The notes under the pieces: generated by a model
Database searches by the model: none
Seen by the model: only the letters and a program-made list of their open reading frames with translations
What the model was told of the DNA's origin: nothing
Assembly: GCF_023914155.1 (NCBI RefSeq)
Contig: NZ_JAMWYS010000013.1
Span: 18,097-82,096 of the forward strand
Reading direction: 5' to 3'
Length of the DNA: 64,000 bases
DNA from: Solitalea agri
Lineage (GTDB): Bacteria; Bacteroidota; Bacteroidia; Sphingobacteriales; Sphingobacteriaceae
Program-made: the position numbers and the translations under genes
Shown here: positions 1 to 8,492 of the stretch, one piece after another
How the letters are laid out: each line of letters starts with the position of its first letter
How positions within the stretch are numbered: position 1 is the first letter of the stretch

Positions 1-1104
1 ACCTTCAACACCTGGGATGATTTCTAAGAATGCTCCGTAGTCAGCTACAGTAACGATCTTACCTTTTACTTTAGAACCAACCTGAATTTCGGTAGCTAAA
101 GATTCCCAAGGATGAGCTTGTAATTGTTTCAAGCCTAAAGCAATACGTTTTTTGTCATCATCGAAATCAAGAACTACAACGTTGATTTTCTGATCTAATT
201 TCAATACCTCTTCTGGGTGATCGATACGACCCCATGAAATATCGGTAATGTGTAATAGACCATCTACGCCGCCAAGGTCGATGAACACACCAAATGCGGT
301 GATGTTTTTAACAGTACCTTCAAGTACCTGACCTTTTTCAAGTTTAGAGATGATGTCGATTTTTTGATTTTCAAGATCGTCTTCGATAAGTACTTTGTGA
401 GATACAACAACGTTCTTGAATTCGTGGTTGATTTTAACAACTTTGAATTCCATTGTTTTACCAACGTACACATCGTAGTCGCGGATAGGTTTGATATCGA
501 TTTGAGAACCAGGTAAGAAAGCTTCTACACCTTGGATATCAACGATCAAACCACCTTTAGTGCGGCTCTTAACAAAACCATTAATGATTTCGTCGTTTTC
601 GAGCGCTTTATTGATAGTTTCCCAAGATCTTTGGGTTTTAGCGCGTTTGCGAGAAAGGATTAACTGACCGTTTGAATCTTCCTGGCTTTCAACGAAAACG
701 TCAACGTCATCGCCTACTTTTAAATCAGGGGTGTCACGGAATTCAGATAATGATACTAAACCATCAGATTTAAAACCGATGTTTAATACCACGTCTTTGT
801 TGTTGATCAATACTACTTTACCAGTAACGATCTCTCCTTTAGTAACTGAGCTTAAAGTGCCTTCGTAAAGAGCCTCTAATTTTTCACGCTCAGCTTTAGA
901 GTAGTTTCCAAAACCTTTTTTGTTGCCATCCCAGTCAAAATCACCTGCGTTTTGGGTCAGGCTTGCTGATTTGATCTGTTCAATAGACAATGAATCTGCT
1001 TCAGATTCAACTTGTTCGCGGCGAGAAGTTTTCTCTACGCCCTCAACATTAGCAGTCTTTAATTCAGCTGCCAGAACGTCTTGTTCTTTGTCTTTTTTTG
1101 CCAT
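1..1104 (-). CDS. rpsA: 30S ribosomal protein S1, C-terminal part outside window
   Basis: Translation initiation protein that binds mRNA on the 30S subunit. The frame is open from the ATG at 1104 to the window edge, giving 368 codons without a stop. The start reads MAKKDKEQDVLAAELK. An acidic N-terminal stretch of about 85 residues precedes successive S1 (OB-fold) repeats, with typical phrases such as GEIVTGKVV, VEAFLPGSQ, KGQVLEGTVKNITAFGVFID and KVKGKIVTVADYGAFLEI. The gene follows cmk on the same strand, an arrangement common in bacteria. The 3' end, and so the number of S1 repeats, cannot be seen. Confidence 0.97.
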   Translation of the reverse strand, partial: MAKKDKEQDVLAAELKTANVEGVEKTSRREQVESEADSLSIEQIKSASLTQNAGDFDWDGNKKGFGNYSKAEREKLEALYEGTLSSVTKGEIVTGKVVLINNKDVVLNIGFKSDGLVSLSEFRDTPDLKVGDDVDVFVESQEDSNGQLILSRKRAKTQRSWETINKALENDEIINGFVKSRTKGGLIVDIQGVEAFLPGSQIDIKPIRDYDVYVGKTMEFKVVKINHEFKNVVVSHKVLIEDDLENQKIDIISKLEKGQVLEGTVKNITAFGVFIDLGGVDGLLHITDISWGRIDHPEEVLKLDQKINVVVLDFDDDKKRIALGLKQLQAHPWESLATEIQVGSKVKGKIVTVADYGAFLEIIPGVEG

Positions 1105-1142
1105 TTATTTTTTCATGTCTCCTTTTTCCGCCCTTTGGCGGA
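1105..1142 (-). promoter_or_regulatory. rpsA leader: hairpin plus three-codon mini-ORF with Shine-Dalgarno
   Basis: On the minus strand the leader begins with a perfect 6-bp hairpin (TCCGCC, four-base loop, GGCGGA; 1127-1142). AAGGAG follows, then ATG AAA AAA TAA (1116-1105). The TAA directly abuts the rpsA ATG at 1104. A clear Shine-Dalgarno is unusual in this window, and here it is spaced for the mini-ORF rather than for rpsA. S1 autoregulates its own mRNA in other bacteria, so a translational control role is plausible but inferred. Confidence 0.5.
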
Positions 1143-1145
1143 CCG

Positions 1146-1153
1146 CAAAAGTA
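1146..1153 (-). promoter_or_regulatory. Bacteroidota -7 element for rpsA
   Basis: The minus strand reads TACTTTTG, a perfect match to TAnnTTTG. The predicted start of transcription is near 1141, giving a leader of about 37 nt. No clear -33 TTTG was seen. Confidence 0.5.
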
Positions 1154-1287
1154 CACATATTCTCTGAAATAAATGAAAAATTATTTAATTGAAAATGAAC
1201 GTTATAGCAAGATGAATTGAAATATAGGCTAGTTATTTATTCATCTTTTGATGAATGATTGCTAAAAACTTGCAGTATTAAATGGTT

Positions 1288-1968
1288 CTATTGCCTTTCC
1301 AATAAATTCTTATATAATTTTGCCACAAATTCTAGTTGCTGTTCAGGTGTCATGTGTGAGTTGTCGAGAATAACAGCGTCGTCGGCTTTACGCAATGGGC
1401 TTTCTTCACGAGTAGTATCTTCGTAATCGCGCTCTTTCAAATTGTCGAGTACTTCACGAACCGAAATTTCTTCACCTTTGGCTTTTAGTTCTTTGTAACG
1501 TCGTTCTGCTCGTATTAATGGTTCGGCTGTCATAAATACTTTTAACTGTGCATCCGGAAATACGGTGGTGCCTATATCTCGGCCATCCATCACTATGTTT
1601 TTGGTTTTGCCCATTTTCTGTTGCAGCTTCACCATCGCTTTCCGAACCTCTTTGATGGCACTAACTTTACTTACATTTTGCGAAACCGGCATTAGGCGTA
1701 TTTCCTCCGAAACATCTTCATCGTTTAATAAAACCTGAGTGTAATCATCTTCGAGGTGAAGTTCTACATGCACTTGGTGTAGCACATTCATAACGGCATC
1801 ATGATCATGCCAGTCGATATTATTGCGTAGGAAGTACAAAGTAATTGCTCTGTACATAGCTCCTGAATCAATATAAATAAAATTTAAACGTTTGGCTAAA
1901 GCTTTGGCAATTGTGCTTTTTCCACAGGAAGAATATCCGTCGATAGCAATAATAAAATTTTTCGGCAT
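1288..1968 (-). CDS. cmk: cytidylate kinase
   Basis: Phosphorylates CMP and dCMP with ATP in the cytoplasm. At 226 aa it has the usual family length. The P-loop GYSSCGKSTIAKAL lies near residue 12, followed by YIDSGAMYRAIT and the MDGRDIGTTVFPDA motif typical of CMP kinases. The ATG at 1968 lies about 16 nt after a predicted transcription start. It precedes rpsA on the same strand with a 183-bp gap that holds a separate rpsA promoter. Confidence 0.97.
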   Translation of the reverse strand: MPKNFIIAIDGYSSCGKSTIAKALAKRLNFIYIDSGAMYRAITLYFLRNNIDWHDHDAVMNVLHQVHVELHLEDDYTQVLLNDEDVSEEIRLMPVSQNVSKVSAIKEVRKAMVKLQQKMGKTKNIVMDGRDIGTTVFPDAQLKVFMTAEPLIRAERRYKELKAKGEEISVREVLDNLKERDYEDTTREESPLRKADDAVILDNSHMTPEQQLEFVAKLYKNLLERQ

Positions 1969-1988
1969 GCTATTAAGTTAGAACGCCG

Positions 1989-1996
1989 CAAATTTA
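1989..1996 (-). promoter_or_regulatory. Bacteroidota -7 element for cmk
   Basis: The minus strand reads TAAATTTG, a perfect TAnnTTTG. It predicts a short leader of roughly 16 nt before the cmk ATG. Confidence 0.5.
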
Positions 1997-2065
1997 GAAA
2001 ATTCATGCTTAGAAACAGCAGTTGTTGAAATTTGAGACAAGCTATTGATAATGGAGAAGGTATTG

Positions 2066-2098
2066 AAAAAAAAACAAGGCGACTTGTTTAAGTCGCCT
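2066..2098 (-). terminator. intrinsic terminator of the M48 operon
   Basis: On the minus strand a 9-bp perfect stem (AGGCGACTT / AAGTCGCCT, four-base loop) is followed after two bases by a run of at least nine T. It lies about 110 nt past the M48 stop codon. Confidence 0.85.
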
Positions 2099-2206
2099 GT
2101 TTCTTCTTAGATATTGGATTAGAGTGGATTGCTAAGTAAAGAATTTTATTTCTTTAAAACAACAGTTGGTTTACTTATTATTTTGTATCAAAGTTCAAAA
2201 GAAGTG

Positions 2207-3034
2207 CTATCTCTTGGTTGCTAGTTTGTTGGATAAGTTATCTTTTAATGAATTTGTGAGCGTATTCCATTGCAACGAATCTAAAGCGCTTGTTTTGTTT
2301 TTTAAGTGTAACTTATTGATTTGATTAAGTATTGAACCGGCTCTTTCTTTTGAATTAGGATGCGTGTTTAATAAAACTAAAAGGTCAGACATATCGGTAG
2401 TGGCCGACAAACGCATTAAGAAAGTGGCTAAGTATTCAGGATCGATATTGGCATTAAATAAATAGGTTACAGCCGTAGCATCTGCTTCACTCTCAAGTTC
2501 TCTGTCAAATGCGGTGGATGATGCACGTTGCATTACTTGCTTTAGCATTTCACCTCCTTGTTTGCTGTTAATTAATGCAGAGAGTACTGAAGAACCCATT
2601 TCCTTAACCATTTTGTCCATTATGTGTTTTTTTTCTATATGGGCAATTTCATGCGCCATTACAGCGGCTAGTTCTTCAGGGTTATTACACCAGCTAATCA
2701 ACCCTGAATGCAACACTAAATGACCATTAGGTAACGCAAAAGCATTGATCTCATCATTTGAAACCACATGAATTTGAATTTTACTAGCATTAATGTGATT
2801 GTTAGTAAAAAGTTTTTGTTTTATTGTATTAACTGCTGTGATGATTTTGGGATTTTCTATTAACTGAGTGTTTTTTTTATATTGTTCCCAAATCAAGTCT
2901 CCTATTTTTTGCTCATTTAAAGTTTTGGTTTCATTTATTTTAAAAATGCTTAGGTAGTTTATTTGGCTTAAGGCTAGCCAACAACCCAAAAATGTAAATA
3001 ATAGTACGAGGAGTTGAGTAAATGCTTTTTTCAT
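2207..3034 (-). CDS. M48 family metallopeptidase
   Basis: A secreted or membrane-anchored zinc peptidase, probably for envelope protein quality control (family knowledge of M48/BepA/LoiP; substrate unknown). It has 275 aa. An N-terminal hydrophobic segment (about residues 7-27) could be an anchor or signal. The zinc motif HEIAH lies in MAHEIAHIEKKH, and the third ligand is probably the Glu in ELESEADATAV. ALPNGHLVLHSG before the motif is typical of M48. It starts one base after the next gene upstream ends, so it is the last gene of a four-gene minus operon. Confidence 0.9.
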   Translation of the reverse strand: MKKAFTQLLVLLFTFLGCWLALSQINYLSIFKINETKTLNEQKIGDLIWEQYKKNTQLIENPKIITAVNTIKQKLFTNNHINASKIQIHVVSNDEINAFALPNGHLVLHSGLISWCNNPEELAAVMAHEIAHIEKKHIMDKMVKEMGSSVLSALINSKQGGEMLKQVMQRASSTAFDRELESEADATAVTYLFNANIDPEYLATFLMRLSATTDMSDLLVLLNTHPNSKERAGSILNQINKLHLKNKTSALDSLQWNTLTNSLKDNLSNKLATKR

Positions 3035-3035
3035 A

Positions 3036-3464
3036 TTATGATTTACAAAATAGATGCGTTAATGTGCTATAAAACCACCATTCTACATGAATACCTTTTC
3101 GAACTTTTATAGCAGTGCCAATAGTGGCAATAAATTCAATAACGTTAAATAGAATTACTGTAAGCGCATACCCTATATAAAAGTTGCTTAATTGTTGAGG
3201 TCCAAATACTATTGCCAGCGTCCAATAGAAACAAATACTATTTATTAATAATAGCGAAAATTGAGAGGATAATGCTTGTGTGCAATGCCATCTAACAAAA
3301 TATGTAGACCTTTTATTGCCTAGGTAAAAGATAAGGGTAGCAATAAGGTTGATAATTGGAAAAGGAAGTCCTGCAATTACTGCAATTAGTGACATTAGAT
3401 AGCTATTTGAAGCTTTTTCCGATTCATGATCGGTAACTTTATAAATAAACAATGCAGATTTCAT
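3036..3464 (-). CDS. small membrane protein, DUF4870/Tic20-like
   Basis: 142 aa with about three hydrophobic segments (near residues 23-48, 68-88 and 95-115). The pattern YLGNKRSTYFVRWHCTQAL resembles the conserved FVRFHAxQAL region of DUF4870-like membrane proteins. No enzymatic motif is seen. The ATG overlaps the stop of the upstream DUF2752 gene by four bases, which implies translational coupling. The family name is tentative and the function unknown. Confidence 0.75.
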   Translation of the reverse strand: MKSALFIYKVTDHESEKASNSYLMSLIAVIAGLPFPIINLIATLIFYLGNKRSTYFVRWHCTQALSSQFSLLLINSICFYWTLAIVFGPQQLSNFYIGYALTVILFNVIEFIATIGTAIKVRKGIHVEWWFYSTLTHLFCKS

Positions 3465-3871
3465 AGATGTTTATAAATATTCCAACTCCAATTGATTATT
3501 AATAAAAGAATCAGTATAACAGATACTTTTTTCCTTCTAATAAAATTTTCGATTGAAATATATGAAACGTAAAAGGTGGAAGATTTTTTAATAAAATCAG
3601 CTATAATCCAAAATGGCAAAACAACCATTAAGGTTAAGATGATAATTCCTAAAGGATTATAATAAATTGAAACAGTGAAATTTCCTTTTAAAAATTCAAT
3701 TACAGCCCGGGTTGATCCACATGATGGGCAAGGTATACCAAGTGTGTTTTTAATTAAGCAAACACTAAAACCTTCGTTATGGTTGCTATTAACTAAATTG
3801 AAGATCACCCAGGTATACCCTGCCAACAAACAAATTGATACAAGGGTATAAAGCCTTGTTTTGCTTATCAT
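3461..3871 (-). CDS. DUF2752 membrane protein
   Basis: 136 aa. The DUF2752 signature CPSCGSTRAVIEFLKGNF followed by YYNPLG is plain, with hydrophobic segments near residues 8-25, 60-85 and 110-130. The function of the family is unknown; the two Cys could be redox-active or metal-binding. It lies between the TM2 and DUF4870-like genes, overlapping the latter by four bases. Confidence 0.9.
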   Translation of the reverse strand: MISKTRLYTLVSICLLAGYTWVIFNLVNSNHNEGFSVCLIKNTLGIPCPSCGSTRAVIEFLKGNFTVSIYYNPLGIIILTLMVVLPFWIIADFIKKSSTFYVSYISIENFIRRKKVSVILILLLIINWSWNIYKHL

Positions 3872-3877
3872 GCTAAA

Positions 3878-4213
3878 TTATAATGCCGTGTTTAATAAGA
3901 TCATGTTTTTCTCACGAGTGGCACTTTGAATCATGAACCAATCGATAATTGACCAAATTCCAAACCCGCCACAAGTAAGTAATTTGCCAATACCTAAACC
4001 TGTGTCTCCGATAATAAAGCGATCAATACCTAAGCCACCAGCTAAAATTGAAACGATTAGGCTTGTTGTTGGATCTTTATAACCCAATGATTGCACCATA
4101 ATCCATTTTGATTCATCAATATTTAGCAAACGCTGCCTTATTGCAGGAATTTGATGACTTTCAAAATACTTACTGTTTGCCATGATAAACATGTCTACCC
4201 TTTGTGATTCCAT
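3878..4213 (-). CDS. TM2 domain protein
   Basis: 111 aa, first gene of the operon. The C-terminal half holds the TM2 domain: two hydrophobic helices with the conserved GLGIDRFIIGDTGLGIGKL and GGFGIWSIIDWFMI. TM2 proteins are small two-helix membrane proteins of unknown role, often found beside DUF2752 in Bacteroidota. The start at 4213 is the first ATG; a second ATG ten codons in is also possible. Confidence 0.9.
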   Translation of the reverse strand: MESQRVDMFIMANSKYFESHQIPAIRQRLLNIDESKWIMVQSLGYKDPTTSLIVSILAGGLGIDRFIIGDTGLGIGKLLTCGGFGIWSIIDWFMIQSATREKNMILLNTAL

Positions 4214-4486
4214 TGTTATATGTGTTGTTAAAAATTACGCTTTATATGTTTTCGAAGTTGAATGTTTTAGAAAATAGCAGCTTAATCATTGTTAGTTTTG
4301 GTGCGCAATTTTCAATAATTATGATCTGTTTTTGAGGTGCATGAAATCCAGATTGAGCGCCTTAAATCTAGTATTTTATAAATTAAAAGCAATAAATTGT
4401 TGTTTAATTTATTTTTAGTTCGATTTAATCATAGTTTGATAATGTAAGTATGGATTTTTAGGTTTAAGGAAAATGATTTTATAAGT

Positions 4487-4897
4487 ATGTATATAGATAG
4501 AACAGCCTTGGCATCGGAGTTAATTTACCAGATGTCTAGAAGTGGAGGAAAAGGTGGCCAAAATGTAAATAAGGTTTCTACAAAAGTTGAAATCGGATTT
4601 TCGATTAATAATTCTCAGCTGCTTGATGCAGCGCAGAAGGAGTTGTTAAATCAGAAACTTATACATCGAATTACCAAAGAAGGATTAATAAAAATTACTT
4701 GCGAAGAAGAAAGAAGTCAGTTGCTGAATAAAATCAAAGCGGTTGAAAAGATGGCTCATTTACTCGAAAATTCACTGAAAGTAGCGAAGCCTCGCAAAGC
4801 AACAAAACCTTCAAAAACTTCGATTGAAAAGCGATTGACTGATAAGCAGAAGAATTCGATGAAAAAGATAAACCGGGATAAGAATAAGTGGATTTAA
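4487..4897 (+). CDS. arfB: alternative ribosome-rescue factor / peptidyl-tRNA hydrolase ArfB
   Basis: Releases stalled ribosomes by hydrolysing peptidyl-tRNA in the A site of non-stop complexes (YaeJ/ArfB family). 136 aa. The catalytic GGQ lies in RSGGKGGQNVNKVSTKVE near residue 24. The basic C-terminal tail (KPRKATKPSKTSIEKR and beyond, to residue 136) is the part that enters the mRNA channel. It lacks the codon-recognition domain of RF1/RF2, so it is not a canonical release factor. Monocistronic, with a terminator at its stop codon. Confidence 0.96.
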   Translation: MYIDRTALASELIYQMSRSGGKGGQNVNKVSTKVEIGFSINNSQLLDAAQKELLNQKLIHRITKEGLIKITCEEERSQLLNKIKAVEKMAHLLENSLKVAKPRKATKPSKTSIEKRLTDKQKNSMKKINRDKNKWI

Positions 4898-4923
4898 AAG
4901 GGTAGCTCAAGAACTACCCTTTT
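4896..4923. terminator. bidirectional terminator after arfB
   Basis: A perfect 10-bp stem AAAAGGGTAG / CTACCCTTTT with an 8-nt loop, flanked by A on one side and T on the other. It sits between the convergent arfB and DUF5684 genes. Confidence 0.85.
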
Positions 4924-4951
4924 GATTTAATATGTAGAAGTGTTTAGTTTA

Positions 4952-5353
4952 TTAATTATTGGCAAGCTTGTTAGGTAATTGAGCAGATGGTCCTTGATAA
5001 GTAGCGTCTCCGAATGCTAAAATGGCCGCAAAAATCAGATTTAAAAAAAATAGTCCAATGCCAAATGCAGTTGATTTTCCAAAGCTTTTAGCTAAATCGA
5101 GACAACCAATAATAAGGATCACAAAATTCACAAACGGAACAAATAATAAAATTACCCACCAAGTTGGTCGTCCTACAATTTCTAATAAAACAATAACATT
5201 GTAAATTGGTATAATCGATGCCCATCCGGGCTTTCCAGCTTTTACAAAAATCTTCCACCCAATAATAATTCCCAGAAGTAAAATTGCCAGGTATGCAATT
5301 ATAAAACCTGTGCCGAGTGTTGCTTGCGTAGATGTTTCAAATTGATTTTCCAT
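4952..5353 (-). CDS. DUF5684 membrane protein
   Basis: 133 aa with about four hydrophobic segments. The region KIFVKAGKPGWASIIPIYN followed by a hydrophobic stretch and GRPTWW is the DUF5684 pattern, a family sometimes found fused to signal peptidase I. No catalytic residues are seen and the function is unknown. Monocistronic. Confidence 0.85.
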   Translation of the reverse strand: MENQFETSTQATLGTGFIIAYLAILLLGIIIGWKIFVKAGKPGWASIIPIYNVIVLLEIVGRPTWWVILLFVPFVNFVILIIGCLDLAKSFGKSTAFGIGLFFLNLIFAAILAFGDATYQGPSAQLPNKLANN

Positions 5354-5466
5354 AATAAGTGTTTGTTAGTTAATAAATTAATTGTCTTAAAGATAATAAA
5401 TAGTTTTAAAAACAATTATTTTAACATTTTGAAAATCAATGATTTGAAAGCTTTTCTGCAAAAGTT

Positions 5467-5970
5467 CTAGCGCTTAGACCAAATCCACAACCCTAAGCCA
5501 ATAAGGGCTGCCAGACTTATAACAAATGCACCTTTGAGTGTATTTTCTGTTTTTTCGTGGTATCTAATATCCTCTTTTAATACTGCTATTCTGCTTTCCC
5601 GCTGCTTAATGATATTTTGAAGACGCATTTGCTCGCTGTTAAAACGAAATGTTTGATTACTTAAAGAATCTTTTTTCTCAATCACCGAGCTGTTTTTAAC
5701 AATGTTTAAACGGTCAATGGCATCCATAATCCGGTTATCCATTTCAATAATTCGTTGCTGGGTTGCGATTACCTGTTTTAAATCATTCTTAGACTGCCCC
5801 CCAAAAAAAGCATTTCGTTCTTCATTGTTTCGTTTCCATTCCTGAAATAACGAACTTCTTTGTTCAAGCAGTTTGTTAAGATCTTTGCGGGCGTCTTCAA
5901 GAGTTTGTGCAGGGCATTGTAGTATGGTAGAGGATATAAAAAATAAACCAAGAAAAAGGTATTTGGACAT
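5467..5970 (-). CDS. exported coiled-coil protein with C-terminal membrane anchor
   Basis: Not recognised as a named family. 167 aa. An N-terminal signal-like segment ends near CPAQ. Residues about 23-140 are charged, helix-forming and coiled-coil-like (RSSLFQEWKRNNEERN and SEQMRLQNIIKQRESRIAVL). A single C-terminal transmembrane helix (GAFVISLAALIGLGLWIW) and a basic tail end the protein. It is probably anchored in the inner membrane with the coil in the periplasm. Monocistronic. Confidence 0.8.
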   Translation of the reverse strand: MSKYLFLGLFFISSTILQCPAQTLEDARKDLNKLLEQRSSLFQEWKRNNEERNAFFGGQSKNDLKQVIATQQRIIEMDNRIMDAIDRLNIVKNSSVIEKKDSLSNQTFRFNSEQMRLQNIIKQRESRIAVLKEDIRYHEKTENTLKGAFVISLAALIGLGLWIWSKR

Positions 5971-6148
5971 AAGTTCAATTGTTTTAATAAAAATAAGTGT
6001 TTACTAGTTTGAATTCTTTCAAGAACCATTCTTAAACGAAAAGATGTTTCATGAAAAAATAGTTTAATTTTAGCCTTTCAAAAAGTCGACCAATACTGTT
6101 TTAACCGATAGGCAAAAAAAGAGCAGCCAATCAAAATTGAAGTTATTA

Positions 6149-7633
6149 ATGAATAAGATATTAATTGCCAACCGTGGAGAAATTGCTTTAAGAATAATGC
6201 GTTCAGCGCGTGAAATGGGAATAAAAACTGTAGCCGTATTTTCTGATGCTGATCGCAACGCATTACATGTTCGTTATGCTGATGAATCAGTTCATATTGG
6301 CCCTTCTGCCTCTAATCAGTCATACTTGGTTATTGAAAAGATCATCAATGCTGCATTAAGTACAGGGGCTGATGCGATTCACCCCGGATATGGCTTTTTA
6401 TCAGAAAATGCTGAGTTTGCCAGGAAGGTAAAACAAGCCGGTATTACATTAATAGGCCCATCTCCTGAATCCATGGAGGTAATGGGTGATAAACTTTCGG
6501 CAAAAGCAGCTGCCAAAAAATATAATATTCCATTGGTTCCGGGCAGTGACGGAGCTATTTCAGATGAGAAAGAAGCGGAAAAAATTGCTCAGGAAATTGG
6601 ATTTCCTATTTTAATTAAAGCCTCAGCCGGTGGAGGAGGAAAAGGGATGCGTGTTGTTGAACATGCTGGCGAGTTGGAAGAACAAATGCACCGTGCTATC
6701 AGTGAAGCTAAATCAGCTTTTGGTGATGGTTCAGTATTTATTGAGCGTTATGTGGCCTCGCCACGCCATATTGAGTTTCAGATTTTAGGTGATACACATG
6801 GAAATATTGTTCATTTGTTTGAACGTGAATGTTCGGTACAGCGTCGTCACCAAAAAGTAATTGAAGAGGCACCTTCTGCGATTCTTACTCCCGAAATTCG
6901 TGAGAAAATGGGGCAATGTGCTGTTGATGTTGCCAAAGCATGTAATTATGTGGGGGCGGGTACGGTTGAGTTCATTTTAGATGAAAAGCTCAATTTCTAC
7001 TTCCTTGAAATGAATACACGTTTACAAGTGGAGCACCCGGTGACTGAAATGATTACTGGAATAGATTTGGTGAAAGAGCAAATTAAAGTGGCTCGAGGTG
7101 AAGCCTTAAGTTTTAAACAGGAAGACCTTAAAATTAATGGGCATGCCATTGAGTTAAGGGTTTATGCAGAAGATCCTAACAATAATTTCTTGCCTGATAT
7201 TGGTAAACTTAAAAAATATAAAATTCCGAAAGGGCCGGGTGTGCGGGTTGATGATGGGTTTGAGCAAGGAATGGATATTCCTATTTATTATGACCCGATG
7301 ATTGCCAAATTGATAACTCATGGTGAGAACCGCACAATTGCCATCGACAGAATGCTGCGAGCGATAAAAGATTATCGGATTTTTGGAATTGAAACAACAC
7401 TGGGCTTCGGTCGTTTTGTTTTAAAACATGAAGCATTTGCTTCAGGTAATTTTGATACGCATTTTGTGAAAAAATACTTCAACGGAAAACTCGAAGAGGA
7501 ATATCAAAATGATGAAGCTGAAATCGCTGCACTAGTGGCTGTAAAGGCTTTTGAAAAAGACAAAAAACGAATTGCTGATAATGCGATTTCAAAATCGGGT
7601 TATAGTAGCTGGAGGATGAGAAGCAGGATTTAG
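6149..7633 (+). CDS. accC: biotin carboxylase subunit of an acyl-CoA carboxylase
   Basis: ATP-dependent carboxylation of biotin on a carrier protein, the first half-reaction of acetyl- or propionyl-CoA carboxylase. 494 aa from the ATG at 6149; the frame also opens at a TTG four codons earlier, which I reject because MNKILIANRGEIALR is the standard N-terminus. The ATP-grasp loop is KASAGGGGKGMR; EMNTRLQVEHPVTE and RVYAEDP are catalytic-domain hallmarks. No biotin carrier (accB) or carboxyltransferase gene is adjacent, so its partners lie elsewhere. The C-terminal tail SSWRMRSRI also leaves a propionyl-CoA carboxylase role open. Confidence 0.95.
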   Translation: MNKILIANRGEIALRIMRSAREMGIKTVAVFSDADRNALHVRYADESVHIGPSASNQSYLVIEKIINAALSTGADAIHPGYGFLSENAEFARKVKQAGITLIGPSPESMEVMGDKLSAKAAAKKYNIPLVPGSDGAISDEKEAEKIAQEIGFPILIKASAGGGGKGMRVVEHAGELEEQMHRAISEAKSAFGDGSVFIERYVASPRHIEFQILGDTHGNIVHLFERECSVQRRHQKVIEEAPSAILTPEIREKMGQCAVDVAKACNYVGAGTVEFILDEKLNFYFLEMNTRLQVEHPVTEMITGIDLVKEQIKVARGEALSFKQEDLKINGHAIELRVYAEDPNNNFLPDIGKLKKYKIPKGPGVRVDDGFEQGMDIPIYYDPMIAKLITHGENRTIAIDRMLRAIKDYRIFGIETTLGFGRFVLKHEAFASGNFDTHFVKKYFNGKLEEEYQNDEAEIAALVAVKAFEKDKKRIADNAISKSGYSSWRMRSRI

Positions 7634-7719
7634 TAAGGTTGTTCATCTTGTTTCATGAGCTTTGGAAGTATAGATTAATAAGAAGATAATGGTTTTTCAA
7701 ATTCTCAAATTAAAATAAA

Positions 7720-8310
7720 GTGTTTACAGGAATTATTGAAACCCTTGGAGTAGTAAAAGCTATTCAGAAAGAAGGCTCTAATATTCATTTTACCATTGAA
7801 TCTCCTATTTCGAAAGAATTAAAAATTGATCAAAGTGTTGCCCACAATGGCGTTTGTTTAACGGTGGTAGCTCTGGGTGATAATAGTCATACGGTAACTG
7901 CAATTGACGAAACGTTGAAGAAAACCAATTTAGGTGATTGGATCACGGGTTCAAAAGTTAATCTTGAACGCTGCATGCAAATGAATGGCAGGCTGGATGG
8001 GCATATCGTTCAGGGACATGTGGATCAAACAGCAACCTGTATTAGTGTAGTAAGTAAAGACGGAAGCTGGGAGTTTGAGTTTAATTATGATTCATCAAAA
8101 GGAAATGTAACTGTTGAAAAAGGTTCGATAACCATTAACGGTACCAGCTTAACAGTTGTGAATTCTAAAGATTCAGGCTTTTCGGTAGCGATTATTCCTT
8201 ACACCTACGAACACACTAATTTTCACGAGATTAAACAGGGTACTGTTGTCAACCTTGAGTTTGATATTATAGGAAAATACGTGGCCCGTTTGTTGGGAAA
8301 AACTCAATAA
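7720..8310 (+). CDS. ribE: riboflavin synthase, alpha chain
   Basis: Dismutates two 6,7-dimethyl-8-ribityllumazine molecules to riboflavin and a pyrimidine. 196 aa. The GTG start at 7720 gives the canonical MFTGIIETLG N-terminus. The two lumazine-binding repeats are visible: NGVCLTVV with DGHIVQGHVDQTA (first to second), and INGTSLTVV in the second. It follows accC with an 86-bp gap and is ended by its own terminator. Confidence 0.97.
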   Translation: MFTGIIETLGVVKAIQKEGSNIHFTIESPISKELKIDQSVAHNGVCLTVVALGDNSHTVTAIDETLKKTNLGDWITGSKVNLERCMQMNGRLDGHIVQGHVDQTATCISVVSKDGSWEFEFNYDSSKGNVTVEKGSITINGTSLTVVNSKDSGFSVAIIPYTYEHTNFHEIKQGTVVNLEFDIIGKYVARLLGKTQ

Positions 8311-8372
8311 ATATTTTCTAGTAATTGTTATTTCAAATAACTAAAAGTAATAGTAGATTATTAATAAGCAAT

Positions 8373-8409
8373 TGGCTGGTTCTCTTTTAGAAAGCAGCCA
8401 TTTTTTTTT
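8373..8409 (+). terminator. intrinsic terminator after ribE
   Basis: TGGCTG / CAGCCA outer stem with an inner TTCT / AGAA pair, followed directly by nine T. Confidence 0.85.
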
Positions 8410-8428
8410 ATTTTAATTGCACTTTGCA

Positions 8429-8459
8429 TTTGGCTATGAAACATATTTTATCATTTTTG
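8429..8459 (+). promoter_or_regulatory. Bacteroidota promoter of the serine hydrolase gene
   Basis: TTTG at 8429, a 19-nt spacer, then CATTTTTG (one mismatch to TAnnTTTG) ending at 8459. Predicted leader about 30 nt. Confidence 0.5.
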
Positions 8460-8492
8460 CATCCGCTCGATATAATTAAACCAGTACGATAA

